In this document: positions 1 through 8,296 of the stretch, one piece after another
Numbering within the stretch: position 1 is the stretch's first letter
Layout: each line of letters starts with the position of its first letter
NCBI RefSeq assembly: GCF_036170895.1
Contig: NZ_CP108036.1
Span: forward strand, 7,289,501-7,353,500
Source of the DNA: Streptomyces erythrochromogenes
GTDB lineage: Bacteria; Actinomycetota; Actinomycetes; Streptomycetales; Streptomycetaceae
Length of the DNA stretch: 64,000 bases
Direction: 5' to 3'
The notes under the pieces: generated by a model
Databases searched by the model: none
Told to the model about the DNA's origin: nothing
What the model saw: the letters and a program-made list of their open reading frames with translations, nothing else
Position numbers and translations under genes: made by a program

Positions 1-864
1 GCCGAGGCCGCCTCCCCGGCCGACGCCGTCCCCCCGCCGCCGCCCAAGGCGCAGAGCTGGGGCTCCCAGCTGTCCACCCTCGTACGGCGGTACGCGGCAG
101 CGCTCGCCGCGGACCGGACCTTCCTCGCCATCATGATCGCGCTGCCGTTCGTCATGGGCGCCATGGCCCGCGCGCTGGCCGGCAGCAGGCTCACCCAGGA
201 GACTGCGATCAACGCCCTGCTCATCCTGGCCGTCGGCGGCGTCCTGACCGGCGCCGCCAACGCCGTGCGCGAACTGGTCAAGGAACGCGTCATCTACCGG
301 CGGGAACGGGCGGTGGGGCTCTCCCGCTCCGCCTACCTGATGTCCAAGGTCGTGGTGCTGGGCGCCGTCACCGTCGCCCAGGCCGTGGTGCTGACCCTGG
401 TGGCCCTCTACGGCGTGGACCTGAACGCCCCGGGCGGCCACGGCGTGCTCCTGGGACCCCTCGTCGAGATCACCATTGCGGTGGCGCTGCTGGCGTTCAG
501 CGCGATGATGCTCGGGCTGCTGGTCTCCGCGCTGGTCCGCAAGGAGGAGGTCACCATGCCGCTGCTGGTCCTCCTCGCCATCGTGCAGGTGGTCTTCTGC
601 GGCGCGCTCCTGGAGCTGGACGGCGTGCCCGTCATCGCGCAGCTGGCCTGGCTGGTCCCCTCACGCTGGGCCCTCGGGGCCATGGCGGGCACCATCGACC
701 TCGGAGCGATCGTGCCCGGCACCCTCACCGACGACCCGCTGTTCGCGCACAGCCCCGCGGTGTGGCTGCTCAATCTGGGCATGCTGGTGGTCCTGTCCGT
801 CCTGTGCGGGGTGCTGGTCGCGCGGCTGCTGCGCCGGCACGAGCCCGTGATCATGCGGAAGTAG
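1..864 (+). CDS. ABC-2 type exporter, C-terminal permease portion (5' end outside window)
   Basis: The reading frame is open from base 1, so the gene starts upstream of the window. The visible part begins with a Pro/Ala-rich linker and continues into about six hydrophobic segments. It has the ABC-2 permease pattern: a cytoplasmic stretch with RELVKERVIYRRERAVGLS, then several membrane spans and a short basic C-terminus. In streptomycetes this type of permease is commonly fused behind an FHA domain and an ABC ATPase on one polypeptide. That N-terminal half is inferred, not seen. The substrate is unknown. The next gene begins 5 bases after the stop, so the two are probably co-transcribed. Confidence 0.8.
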   Translation, partial: AEAASPADAVPPPPPKAQSWGSQLSTLVRRYAAALAADRTFLAIMIALPFVMGAMARALAGSRLTQETAINALLILAVGGVLTGAANAVRELVKERVIYRRERAVGLSRSAYLMSKVVVLGAVTVAQAVVLTLVALYGVDLNAPGGHGVLLGPLVEITIAVALLAFSAMMLGLLVSALVRKEEVTMPLLVLLAIVQVVFCGALLELDGVPVIAQLAWLVPSRWALGAMAGTIDLGAIVPGTLTDDPLFAHSPAVWLLNLGMLVVLSVLCGVLVARLLRRHEPVIMRK

Positions 865-869
865 GCCTC

Positions 870-1538
870 ATGAGCAGCTCGATGGATCCCGGCCTCGCCG
901 TGGCGGACTTCCGGCCCACCCATGTGGTGCCGCCGCCGGGGCTCTCCGCCTGGGAGGCCCCCGACGTCTCCCGGCCGACCGCGGCCCTGGACGCCTTCCT
1001 GCCCGTGCAGCTGCTGTCCCGGCGCGGGGAGTGGGGAGAGATCCTGTGCGCCAACGGATGGAGCGCCTGGGTCGACGGACGGCTCCTCGTCTCGGTCCCG
1101 CAGCCGCCGCCGACCACGGGGGAGCGGCCGTCGGTACGCGCCGAGGACCCGCGACCGCTGCTGGAGCGCGGCGCCGACGCCCTGGAGCGCTACCGGCACG
1201 CCGTGGACGAGCTCGCCTCCGGCCGGGTCGACACCGACGCCTTCCGGCGTTCCCTGCGCGGGCTGCGGGTGGGCGTGGTCGTCGACGGGGAGTCGGTCTG
1301 GCTCTACGACGACACCTCCGGACGGTGGATGTACGGCGACGGGACCCGCCTCGCGACCTACGCGGTGATCGAGGGGCTGGGGACCGCGCCCGGGCAGGGG
1401 TCCGCGGAGGTGGATCCGGTGGACGCCGGCGGGGCCGGCGCGGGGCCGGCCGCGCCGCCCGCCGGCCCGGAGGCGGGCGGGACCGACGGCGCCACTCCGA
1501 CCCGCATCGTGGACACGCACGACCCCGAACTGGAGTGA
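870..1538 (+). CDS. Hypothetical protein downstream of ABC exporter
   Basis: A 222-residue protein starting MSSSMDPGL at an ATG 5 bases after the exporter stop; I prefer this to an upstream in-frame start that lies inside the exporter gene. The middle contains WGEILCANGWSAWVDGRLL, a Trp/Gly-rich strand pattern like an SH3-type or GW-type small beta barrel, and later a WLYDDTSGRWMYGDG segment. The C-terminal 50 residues are Gly/Ala/Pro-rich and probably disordered. There is no signal peptide or membrane span. I do not recognise the function. Tight coupling to the exporter suggests an accessory or regulatory partner. Confidence 0.7.
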   Translation: MSSSMDPGLAVADFRPTHVVPPPGLSAWEAPDVSRPTAALDAFLPVQLLSRRGEWGEILCANGWSAWVDGRLLVSVPQPPPTTGERPSVRAEDPRPLLERGADALERYRHAVDELASGRVDTDAFRRSLRGLRVGVVVDGESVWLYDDTSGRWMYGDGTRLATYAVIEGLGTAPGQGSAEVDPVDAGGAGAGPAAPPAGPEAGGTDGATPTRIVDTHDPELE

Positions 1539-1554
1539 GTCGGAGGGTGCCGGT

Positions 1555-2838
1555 TCAGCCGCGCGTCGCGGCGGGCTCCTCGACCCGCCCGCGGCGGTGC
1601 AGCGGGCGGGCCATGACGCCGCCGAGGAAGCCCGCCACCGCCCCCCAGAGCAGGCCCAGGCCGACCGTGCGCCACAGCACGGGGTCCAGCAGGACCTCCC
1701 CGCCGAGGGCGTCCACCTCGCCGATGCCCAGCAGGGACAGCCCGTACTGCGCCTGGACCCGGGACAGCAGGCAGACCGCGAGGGTGGCCAGGGCGAGGGC
1801 CGCGCCCAGATGGAGGGCGTGCTGCCAGGGCCGGACGTGCGCGGGGGACCGTACGGCCGCCAGTACGCCCGTGCCCAGCAGCAGCACGGCGGCCACCACC
1901 ACCAGCCACCACGCCCGCGGGTCCCGCGCGGCGAACGACGCCACGTCCACCGGAGCCCCGTCGGCATCGCGCAGCACCTCGTCCAGCAGCTGCGGCATGG
2001 GCAGCCCGAAGGCTCCTTCGACCCGGGCCTCCCAGGCGCCGCCGAAGCCCAGGGTGAGCGCGATCCAGACGAGGTTCGGCAGCCCGAGCAGGACCACGGC
2101 GAGGGTCCGGCCGGCGTCTCCCTGGGTGGCGGCCACCACCAGGCCGACGACGACGCCGATCGCGACGTACGCGAGGAGCAGCAGCGTCGTGGCGAAGGCG
2201 GCCGGACGCACCGCGGTGTGGAAGCGGACCAGTCCGGCCGGGAGCGGCGCTCGCCGGGACACCAGCAGGGCGATCAGCAACAGGCCGAGGATCCACACCA
2301 GTCCGAACAGGAGCGTGGCGGGCACGTCGGCGCGGAAGCCCACCTTCGGCGCGGAGTCGAGGAGTTCGCCGATCACCCCGAGCGGGGAATCGCCGGTGGA
2401 GATGCCGAAGTCCTGCCGGGCCAGGGCCGCGGCGCCCATCAGGGCGAGCAGCCACAGCACGACCAACGGGACGGCCCGGCCGAGGAGTTCCCGGGGCCCG
2501 GCGACGGCCCGGTTGTGCAGCGGGCGCAGGAAGCAGTAGCCGGCCGCGAGGGCGCCCGCCAGGCTCACCGAGAGCGGAAGCACCGACAGGCTCGCGTCCG
2601 CGCCGGCCAGCAGGCCGGCGTCGCCGGACACCTCCACCGTACCGCCGGCCGCCATCACGACGACCGCGGCGAGCACGTGGGGGAACGCCCCTTCCGGAAG
2701 GTCGCCCGCGCCCGCGCACGCGAGGCCGGCCGCGGCGACCGCGATCATCGCCGCGAAGCCGGCGACGACGGCGACGAGGGCGTCGCGCCAAGCCCTTGCG
2801 GAGCCCCCGGGCGATGCCGATCTCGGTGTCTGGCTCAC
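1555..2838 (-). CDS. Streptophobe-family polytopic membrane protein
   Basis: A protein of about 427 residues made almost entirely of hydrophobic helices (at least eight to ten spans), rich in Leu/Ala/Val/Gly, with short loops. Composition and layout match the streptomycete family called streptophobe, whose function is unknown. The GTG at 2836-2838 (reading VSQTPRSAS) is preferred over a longer upstream frame, because the longer version would run into the promoter and start of the divergent DUF6777 gene. Its C-terminus (MARPLHRRGRVEE) is basic and cytoplasmic. It converges on the preceding plus-strand gene with a 16-base gap. Confidence 0.7.
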   Translation of the reverse strand: MSQTPRSASPGGSARAWRDALVAVVAGFAAMIAVAAAGLACAGAGDLPEGAFPHVLAAVVVMAAGGTVEVSGDAGLLAGADASLSVLPLSVSLAGALAAGYCFLRPLHNRAVAGPRELLGRAVPLVVLWLLALMGAAALARQDFGISTGDSPLGVIGELLDSAPKVGFRADVPATLLFGLVWILGLLLIALLVSRRAPLPAGLVRFHTAVRPAAFATTLLLLAYVAIGVVVGLVVAATQGDAGRTLAVVLLGLPNLVWIALTLGFGGAWEARVEGAFGLPMPQLLDEVLRDADGAPVDVASFAARDPRAWWLVVVAAVLLLGTGVLAAVRSPAHVRPWQHALHLGAALALATLAVCLLSRVQAQYGLSLLGIGEVDALGGEVLLDPVLWRTVGLGLLWGAVAGFLGGVMARPLHRRGRVEEPAATRG

Positions 2839-2931
2839 CCTGCAACCGTGGCACTCCCGGCTTGCGGGCACCACCCGGATGGCGCACACAATGGTCCGAT
2901 GGGAACTCCCTCCTCCTGGGAAGAAGAGCCC

Positions 2932-4824
2932 GTGAGCACACATCCCTCCGGTAGGCAGCCGTCGTCAGAGCGACCCACCGGGCCGCCTTCCGGGCCGCTG
3001 TCGGGCGGGCAGCAGGTGCCTCCTCCCCCGCCGCCGACCGGGCCGCCCGGCGGTCCGGCCGGTCCCGGCGGTCCGCCCGGTCCCGGCGGTCCGGGACCGG
3101 GCAAGGGTCCTTGGTGGCGGTCCGTTCCACGGCTCGCCACCGCGCTCGTCGCGGTGGTGGCGGCCGTGGCCCTGGTGGTGGTGCTGACCCGGCCCGACGG
3201 CGCACCGAGCGCCGGGGCCGAGGTGTTCCTCCAGCCGGCCGCCGCGGCCGGCCCCGACCCCTTCACCGAGTCCACCGTGGTGAAGGAGGACGCGCCGCCG
3301 CCCGAGAGCCCGGCGCCGTCCCCCACCGGGACCGGCGCCGCCCCCACCACCCAGGGCACCGCCACGGGCACCAGGAGCGTCAACGGCTCCGCCCCGGGCG
3401 TGTACGGGGGCACCCAGGACGTGGCGAGCTGCGACGTCGAGAAGCAGATCAAGGTGCTTGCCGCGGAGCCCGCCAAGAACGACGCCTTCGCGGCGACGCT
3501 CGGCATCCGGCCGGCGGCCGTGCCCGCGTACCTGCGCTCGCTGACCCCGGTGCAGCTGCGGCTGGACACCCGGGTCACGAACCACGGCTTCCAGAACGGA
3601 AAGGTCACCAGCTACCAGGCCGTGCTCCAGGCCGGGACGGCCGTGCTCGTGGACGACCGGGGCGTGCCGCGGGTGCGCTGCGCCTGCGGCAACCCGCTCG
3701 GTCCGCCGGTGCCGCTCAAGGCCGCGCCGAAGCGCTACGGGCAGACGTGGCCCTCGTACCAGCCGGCGAAGGTGGTCGTCATCGCGCCGGCCGTGGAGCC
3801 CGTGAAGAAGATAGTGATCTACGACCACCAGAACCGGCACTGGTTCGAGCGCGACAAGGGCCCCCGCCAGGAGCGGAAGCCCGACCGGCCGATCCCGCCG
3901 CCGGTGATCCCGACGCCGCCGACCACGCCGAGCCCGTGGGTCACGCCGACGCACACCGGGCCGAAGCCGACGGGACCGCCGTCGAAGTCGCCCACGCACA
4001 CGGGCTCGAAGCCGCCGACGAAGCCGCCGACGAAGTCGCCGTCGAAGTCGCCCACGCAGTCGGGGTCGAAGTCGCCCACGCAGTCGGGGTCGAAGTCGCC
4101 CACGACCTCTCCGAAGCCGTCCGGCTCCGAATCACCGACCAAGTCGCCGTCGAAGTCGCCGACCAAGTCGCCGTCGAAGTCGCCCTCGAAGTCGGAGTCC
4201 CCGTCCACGCCGCCCTCGGGCACGCCGTCCCCGTCGAAGCCCCCGTCCGGGTCGCCGACCCCGTCGAAGCCGCCGTCGGGAACTCCGTCCGGAACCCCGT
4301 CCGGAACCCCGTCGGTCTCGCCGAAGTCCTCGCCGACGCCGTCGGCGCCGGGCTCGCCGACACCGACGGCCTCGGTGTCGCCGCCGACCCCGTCCAAGCC
4401 CCCTTCGGGATCACCGTCGGGACCGCCCTCGCCGTCGGGTTCCCCCTCGGGGTCCCCGGCGGCATCGCCCTCGTCCAGGCCGTCACCGTCGCCCTCTGAG
4501 GCGCGTTCGCCCCAGCCGACCGACCGCACGCCCCCGCTGCCGTCGCGGACGCCGCCCCCGACGGACCGCACGCCCTCGCTGCCGTCGCGGACCCCGCCGC
4601 CGACCGACCGCACGCCGTCGCTGCCGAGCAGGCCGCCGGCTCCCCAGTCACCGGTGGCGCCGGAGCCGGAACCGGAACCGGCCCGTACGGCCATCGAACC
4701 GCAGCCCGAGGCTCCGCCGCCGGCGGAGCAGCCCCGCGAGGACGGCGGCGGGAACGGCGGAGACGGCGGAGACGGCGGGAACGGTGGCGACGGCGGGAAC
4801 GGTGGCGACGGCGGCAACCAGTAG
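2932..4824 (+). CDS. DUF6777 family membrane-anchored protein with long Ser/Pro/Lys tail
   Basis: A protein of 630 residues. The order is: a Pro/Gly-rich cytoplasmic N-terminus, one membrane helix (about residues 62-82) after WWRSVPRL, a DUF6777-like extracytoplasmic domain (about 85-310), and then roughly 300 residues of low complexity. That tail is built of SKSPTKSPS-type repeats, PPTDRTPSLPSR repeats and a final Gly/Asp/Asn-rich stretch. The domain has cysteines in ASCDVEKQ and RCACGNP that could form a disulfide. The GTG at 2932 is chosen because a purine-rich GGAAGAAGAG lies just upstream; an ATG at 2899 is the alternative. The tail is typical of wall-spanning segments. No enzymatic function is apparent. 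Confidence 0.75.
   Translation: MSTHPSGRQPSSERPTGPPSGPLSGGQQVPPPPPPTGPPGGPAGPGGPPGPGGPGPGKGPWWRSVPRLATALVAVVAAVALVVVLTRPDGAPSAGAEVFLQPAAAAGPDPFTESTVVKEDAPPPESPAPSPTGTGAAPTTQGTATGTRSVNGSAPGVYGGTQDVASCDVEKQIKVLAAEPAKNDAFAATLGIRPAAVPAYLRSLTPVQLRLDTRVTNHGFQNGKVTSYQAVLQAGTAVLVDDRGVPRVRCACGNPLGPPVPLKAAPKRYGQTWPSYQPAKVVVIAPAVEPVKKIVIYDHQNRHWFERDKGPRQERKPDRPIPPPVIPTPPTTPSPWVTPTHTGPKPTGPPSKSPTHTGSKPPTKPPTKSPSKSPTQSGSKSPTQSGSKSPTTSPKPSGSESPTKSPSKSPTKSPSKSPSKSESPSTPPSGTPSPSKPPSGSPTPSKPPSGTPSGTPSGTPSVSPKSSPTPSAPGSPTPTASVSPPTPSKPPSGSPSGPPSPSGSPSGSPAASPSSRPSPSPSEARSPQPTDRTPPLPSRTPPPTDRTPSLPSRTPPPTDRTPSLPSRPPAPQSPVAPEPEPEPARTAIEPQPEAPPPAEQPREDGGGNGGDGGDGGNGGDGGNGGDGGNQ
3964..4640 (+). repeat. Low-complexity coding repeats in DUF6777 tail
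   Basis: Degenerate in-frame repeats encode KSP(T/S), SGTPSGTPS and PPTDRTPSLPSR units. The last unit occurs about three times between 4510 and 4640 at a 54-base to 57-base period. A Gly/Asp/Asn repeat follows at 4740-4820. Such stretches are prone to slippage and copy-number variation. Confidence 0.8.
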
Positions 4825-4847
4825 CCGGCCGCGGAGAGCCGAGCCGG

Positions 4848-5087
4848 TCAGCTCCGGGCGCGGCGGGCGAGCGAGTCGCCCGCCGCGCCCACCGCCGCGC
4901 CGAGGGCGACCATGACGACGTAGCCGTAGATCTCGTAGCCCTCGGGAACGAGGAAGCGGACGAAGCCCATGAAGTGGATCCAGCCGAGCCACTCGTGCAG
5001 CAGGCCGCTCGCGCCGCCGACGACCAGGACGAAGCAGAGCAGCCCCGAAACGGCTGCCAGCGGGGATTTCGCAGGGGTGGAGGTCAT
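4848..5087 (-). CDS. Small membrane protein, two predicted helices
   Basis: A 79-residue protein starting MTSTPAKSPLAAVSG. It has two hydrophobic segments, SGLLCFVLVVGGASGLLHEW and YGYVVMVALGAAVGAAG, joined by an aromatic loop (LGWIHFMGFVRFLVPEGYEIYG). The C-terminus is basic (DSLARRARS). Function is not recognised. It converges on the DUF6777 gene and is divergent from the sensor kinase, sharing a promoter region of about 125 bases with it. Confidence 0.6.
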   Translation of the reverse strand: MTSTPAKSPLAAVSGLLCFVLVVGGASGLLHEWLGWIHFMGFVRFLVPEGYEIYGYVVMVALGAAVGAAGDSLARRARS

Positions 5088-5147
5088 GGTCCGACGGTAG
5101 GCGCGCGGCGCGCGGCGGCGGATCCGTCCGAAGGCTGCCCGGGGTCG

Positions 5148-5157
5148 TACTTAAGTA
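5148..5157. promoter_or_regulatory. Perfect palindrome TACTTAAGTA before sensor kinase
   Basis: TACTTAAGTA is a perfect 10-base palindrome and an unusually AT-rich patch in GC-rich DNA. It lies 57 bases before the kinase ATG and 60 bases from the divergent small membrane gene. This suits an autoregulatory binding site or a core promoter element for a NarL-type system. Its role is inferred only. Confidence 0.4.
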
Positions 5158-5213
5158 TCCGATGACTGCCGCGGACGCCCGGCGACGTGCGGGCCCGCGT
5201 AGATTTCCCGGAC

Positions 5214-6383
5214 ATGCGCCGTATTCACCGCACCGGCCGGGACTGGGCCGTGGACCTCGCCCTGGTCCTCTTCGCGGCCTGCTTCGCCGCAGTCAGCTCG
5301 CAGTCCATCCCGGTGCCGGAGGACCTGGGCCAGGGGTGGCGGACCGCCGACCAGGTGGCCGGCGGGCTGGGCTGCGCCGCGCTCCTCCTGCGACGGCGCC
5401 GGCCCGTGCCCCTGGCCGTGGCCCTGATCCTGGCCGGCAGCCAGACCCACTACATGACCGGTCCGGCGATGGTGGCGGTCTTCACGGTGGCCGCGACCAG
5501 GCCGTGGCGGGCCACGGCCTGGGTGGCGGCGCTGGTCTTCGCCCCGCTGCCCGTCTTCCTGTGGCAGCTGCCGGACCTGCCCGAGGACCGGGCGGGTTCG
5601 GCCCTGACCTACTTCGCCCTCATCGCCGGGGCCATCGGCTGGGGGCTGTTCCGGCGCTCGCGCGCACAGCTGATCGCCTCGCTGCGGGCGCGCGCCGAAC
5701 TCGCCGAGGCGGACGCGGAGTCACGGGCCGAGCGGGCCCGGATGGAGGTGCGGGAGGAGATCGCCCGCGAGATGCACGACGTGCTCGGCCACCGGCTGAC
5801 GCTGCTGAGCGTGCACGCGGGCGCCCTGGAGTTCAACCCCGGCGCCCCGCCGGAGGAGGTCGAGCGGGCCGCCGGGGTGATGCGCGAGAGCGCCGGCCTG
5901 GCACTGCGCGACCTGCGCGAGGTGATCGGCGTACTGCGCTCGGGCTCCGGGCCCGAGGAGGGCGAGCGGCCGCAGCCGGAGCTCGCGGACCTCGACCGGC
6001 TGGTCGCGGAGGCACGGGCCGCGGGCGGGCGGATCGAGCTCACCGGCCCGCCCGGGGGCGCCGCGCCGCCGGCCCTGGTGGGGCGCACGGCGTACCGGAT
6101 CGTGCAGGAGGCGCTGACCAACGTACGCAGGCACGCGCCCGGCGCGGCCGTCGACGTACGGGTGGCCGGCGGCCCGGGGGACGGACTGACGGTGGACGTC
6201 CGCAATGCCCGGCCGCCCGGACCGGACGCAGCCCCCGCCGACGGCGGTACGGGCCCGGAACCCGGCGGCGGGCAGGGCTTGATCGGCTTGGCGGAGCGCG
6301 CCCGGCTGGCCGGCGGGGAACTCACCGTCCTCCCGGCCGACGGAGGCTTCCGGGTGCACGCCTGGCTACCCTGGCAGAGCTGA
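5214..6383 (+). CDS. Sensor histidine kinase, NarL/DesK type (HisKA_3)
   Basis: A 389-residue kinase. Four or five membrane helices occupy about residues 10-150, followed by a coiled linker (RAELAEADAESRAERARM). The dimerisation helix has REEIAREMHDVLGHRLTLLS, with phosphoacceptor His188. A HATPase domain follows, with the N-box-like YRIVQEALTNVRRHA and a G-box GQGLIGLAERARLAGG. Length and order match two-component kinases that pair with LuxR-type regulators. The ATG at 5214 is preferred; a GTG at 5187 is possible. The partner regulator directly downstream is frameshifted, so the kinase may be orphaned. Confidence 0.85.
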   Translation: MRRIHRTGRDWAVDLALVLFAACFAAVSSQSIPVPEDLGQGWRTADQVAGGLGCAALLLRRRRPVPLAVALILAGSQTHYMTGPAMVAVFTVAATRPWRATAWVAALVFAPLPVFLWQLPDLPEDRAGSALTYFALIAGAIGWGLFRRSRAQLIASLRARAELAEADAESRAERARMEVREEIAREMHDVLGHRLTLLSVHAGALEFNPGAPPEEVERAAGVMRESAGLALRDLREVIGVLRSGSGPEEGERPQPELADLDRLVAEARAAGGRIELTGPPGGAAPPALVGRTAYRIVQEALTNVRRHAPGAAVDVRVAGGPGDGLTVDVRNARPPGPDAAPADGGTGPEPGGGQGLIGLAERARLAGGELTVLPADGGFRVHAWLPWQS

Positions 6384-6411
6384 TCGGAACGGGCGGAGGG
6401 GAGAGGGCCGG

Positions 6412-7066
6412 GTGATCCGCGTACTGCTGGTCGACGACGACGCGATCGTCCGCGCCGGACTGCGGCTGATGCTGGGCGGCGCCCCGGACATCGAGCTCGT
6501 CGCCGAGGGCGCGGACGGATCCGAGGTGCCGGCGCTGGTCGCCGCGCACGGGCCCGACCTGGTGCTGATGGACGTCCGGATGCCCGGTGTCGACGGGCTC
6601 GCCGCCACCGAGGCGCTCCGCGCCCGGCCGGGAGCCCCGGAGGTGCTCGTCCTGACCACCTTCCACACCGACGAGCACGTCCTGCGGGCACTGCGCGCCG
6701 GCGCGGCCGGGTTCCTCCTCAAGGACACCCCGCCGCAGGAGATCGTGACGGCGATCCGCACGGTGGCCGCGGGCGACCCCGTGCTCTCACCGGCCGTCAC
6801 CCGCCGGCTCATCGACCAGGTGGCGGGCGGTACCGGCCAGGGATCGCGGGCGGCCACCGCGCGCCCGGCTGGCACTGCTGGCCGGGCGCGAACGGGAGGT
6901 GGCGACGGCGGTCGGGCGGGGCCTGTCCAATGCGGAGATCGGACGGGAACTCCACCTGGCACTGCCCACGGTGAAGACCCACGTGTCCAGGATCCTGACC
7001 CGCCTCGACCTCAACAACCGCGTCCAGATCGCCCTGTTGGTCCACGACGCGGACGAACCGGTCTGA
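6412..7066 (+). pseudogene. NarL/LuxR response regulator, frameshifted between receiver and HTH
   Basis: The receiver domain reads normally from a GTG start (IRVLLVDDDAIVRAGL, phospho-acceptor Asp54 in VLMDVRMPG, Lys in GFLLKDTPP). After about residue 150 the frame leaves the family. The expected LuxR-type HTH (LLAGREREVATAVGRGLSNAE, then LALPTVKTHVSRILTRLDL) is read one frame over and stops at 7064-7066. The sequence near 6858-6866 is consistent with loss of two bases from a short GC dinucleotide run: restoring them would join ...TAR and ARLALL in one frame. As given, the product would lack its DNA-binding domain. A sequencing error cannot be excluded. Confidence 0.75.
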
Positions 7067-7071
7067 CCGTC

Positions 7072-7440
7072 CGCCCGACGGTCGAGAGGCTGCCCAGCGG
7101 CGGGGTGAACAAGCCCGTCTGGCTGTGCCGGTCGGGCACCGGCGCTGCCACGGACGGCGTTGACCGGTGCTGGCAGGCGTTCCTTCACCGCTTCGACGTG
7201 GAGCAGACCTTCCGGCTGCTCAAGCAGACCCTCGGCTGGACCCGGCCAAAGATGCGGGACTCGCGGGCCGCCGATCGCTGGAAGTGGCTCGTCCTGGCAG
7301 CCCACGCTCAGCTCCGCCTCGCCCACCCGCTCGCACGGGACCTCCGTCTGCCTTGGGAGCGGTCGGCCGAACCGAACAGACTCACCCCTCGCAACCGGCG
7401 AGTCCTGCACCCGACCCGCACACCACAAGGTCGGCGCTAA
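7072..7440 (+). mobile_element. Transposase C-terminal remnant
   Basis: In frame with the front part of the regulator, a segment of about 120 codons reads VERLPSGGVNKPVWL, then FLHRFDVEQTFRLLKQTLGW and RWKWLVLAAHAQLRLAHPLA. This is the C-terminal part of a DDE-type transposase family common in Streptomyces; full-length members are about 400 or more residues. The N-terminal two thirds are absent and no terminal inverted repeats were found, so this is a dead fragment. It sits directly after the broken response regulator. Confidence 0.7.
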
Positions 7441-7467
7441 GCCCCGACGCATTGGCGGCCGGCAAGC

Positions 7468-7731
7468 TCAGACTGATAGGAGGAATCCACCGATCTGGTA
7501 TTCCAGCCCCTCACGGAACTCCAGGTGCGGGATGGCACTCTGCATCGCCGAGTACAGCGCGGGCGGCACCTCGTAGACCGCGGTCTCAAGGAAGTCATCG
7601 TCCCGGCCGGGGAACAGGTCTCTGATCCTCAGAATCTCAACTCGGTTGAGATCGGTGATATGTGAGGCTTGCTCGTCGCCGTCCCAGCCGATGAGGTGCC
7701 ACCCAAGGGTTTCGGTGTTGATGCCGTTCAC
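7468..7731 (-). CDS. Small hypothetical protein, possibly truncated at its N-terminus
   Basis: About 87 residues from the GTG at 7729-7731 (VNGINTETLGWHLIGWDGDEQ); an in-frame GTG at 7758 would add nine residues but overlaps the neighbouring pseudogene. The protein is acidic and soluble, with an LxRIRDLFPGRDDDFLETAVYEV segment and a clean C-terminus. I do not recognise it with confidence. The LIGWD...DLNRVEILRIRDLF layout is reminiscent of small DUF7683-type proteins. It lies inside a zone of decayed genes, so it may itself be a remnant. Confidence 0.4.
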   Translation of the reverse strand: MNGINTETLGWHLIGWDGDEQASHITDLNRVEILRIRDLFPGRDDDFLETAVYEVPPALYSAMQSAIPHLEFREGLEYQIGGFLLSV

Positions 7732-7735
7732 ACGC

Positions 7736-8163
7736 CTACGGTAAGCGCGAACGTCCACCCTCCAACTCGTGCTCCAGCTCCGACCCCAGTTCCCGACCGG
7801 TCAGCCGCTCACGAGCGGTGGCATCGGACGCGGTGAGCACCACCCGGACGATCCTACGTTCGCACCCATGGCGCGCCGGAGCATGCCCTCGTTCTCAGCC
7901 AGAACGCTCACCGTGTGCGTGTAGATCAAACGGTGATACCCGAGCTCGGCATAGTTCGACCAGAGCGCCGGCAGGTTGCGCTCGGCGATCTTCCTGCGGC
8001 GCGGGTCCCCCTCCGGAGCGGGATGGGCCTGCCCCATGAAGTCGCCTTCGATCGCGCAGTGGGCAACCATCCCAGCACGCAGTCGTGCCGAGACCTCCCA
8101 TCCCACCGTCGGCTTGCCGACGCCGGCGCGCCCTCCGATGAGCAATACCTCAGCTCGATCCAT
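7736..8163 (-). pseudogene. AAA/P-loop nucleotide kinase-like protein, frameshifted and with a defective Walker A
   Basis: The N-terminus MDRAEVLLIGGRAGVGKPTVG is a P-loop in which the residue after GK is Pro instead of Thr/Ser. The body (IEGDFMGQAHPAPEGD, SNYAELGYHRLIYTHTVSVLAE) matches a small actinobacterial ATPase/kinase family. Near 7855-7862 the frame is lost. One base appears to be missing, after which IVRVVLTASDATARERLTGREL continues in the neighbouring frame to a stop at 7736-7738. The end also looks truncated. Two independent defects make activity unlikely. Confidence 0.7.
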
Positions 8164-8296
8164 AACCGCAGCCTGTCACCGATCAGTTGAACCGCGCGAG
8201 TGGGCGGCTGCGGCGCCGGCGCTCCGCCCGGCCGTCGACGCGTGCGTCCGACAAATTCGCTACCCGGCGGTCGGAGCACCGTGATAGACAGCCGAG

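Noticed and set aside
3964..4640. Repeats considered as a CRISPR array
   Set aside because: The repeats are in frame, degenerate and code for Ser/Pro/Lys units, with no constant-length spacers.
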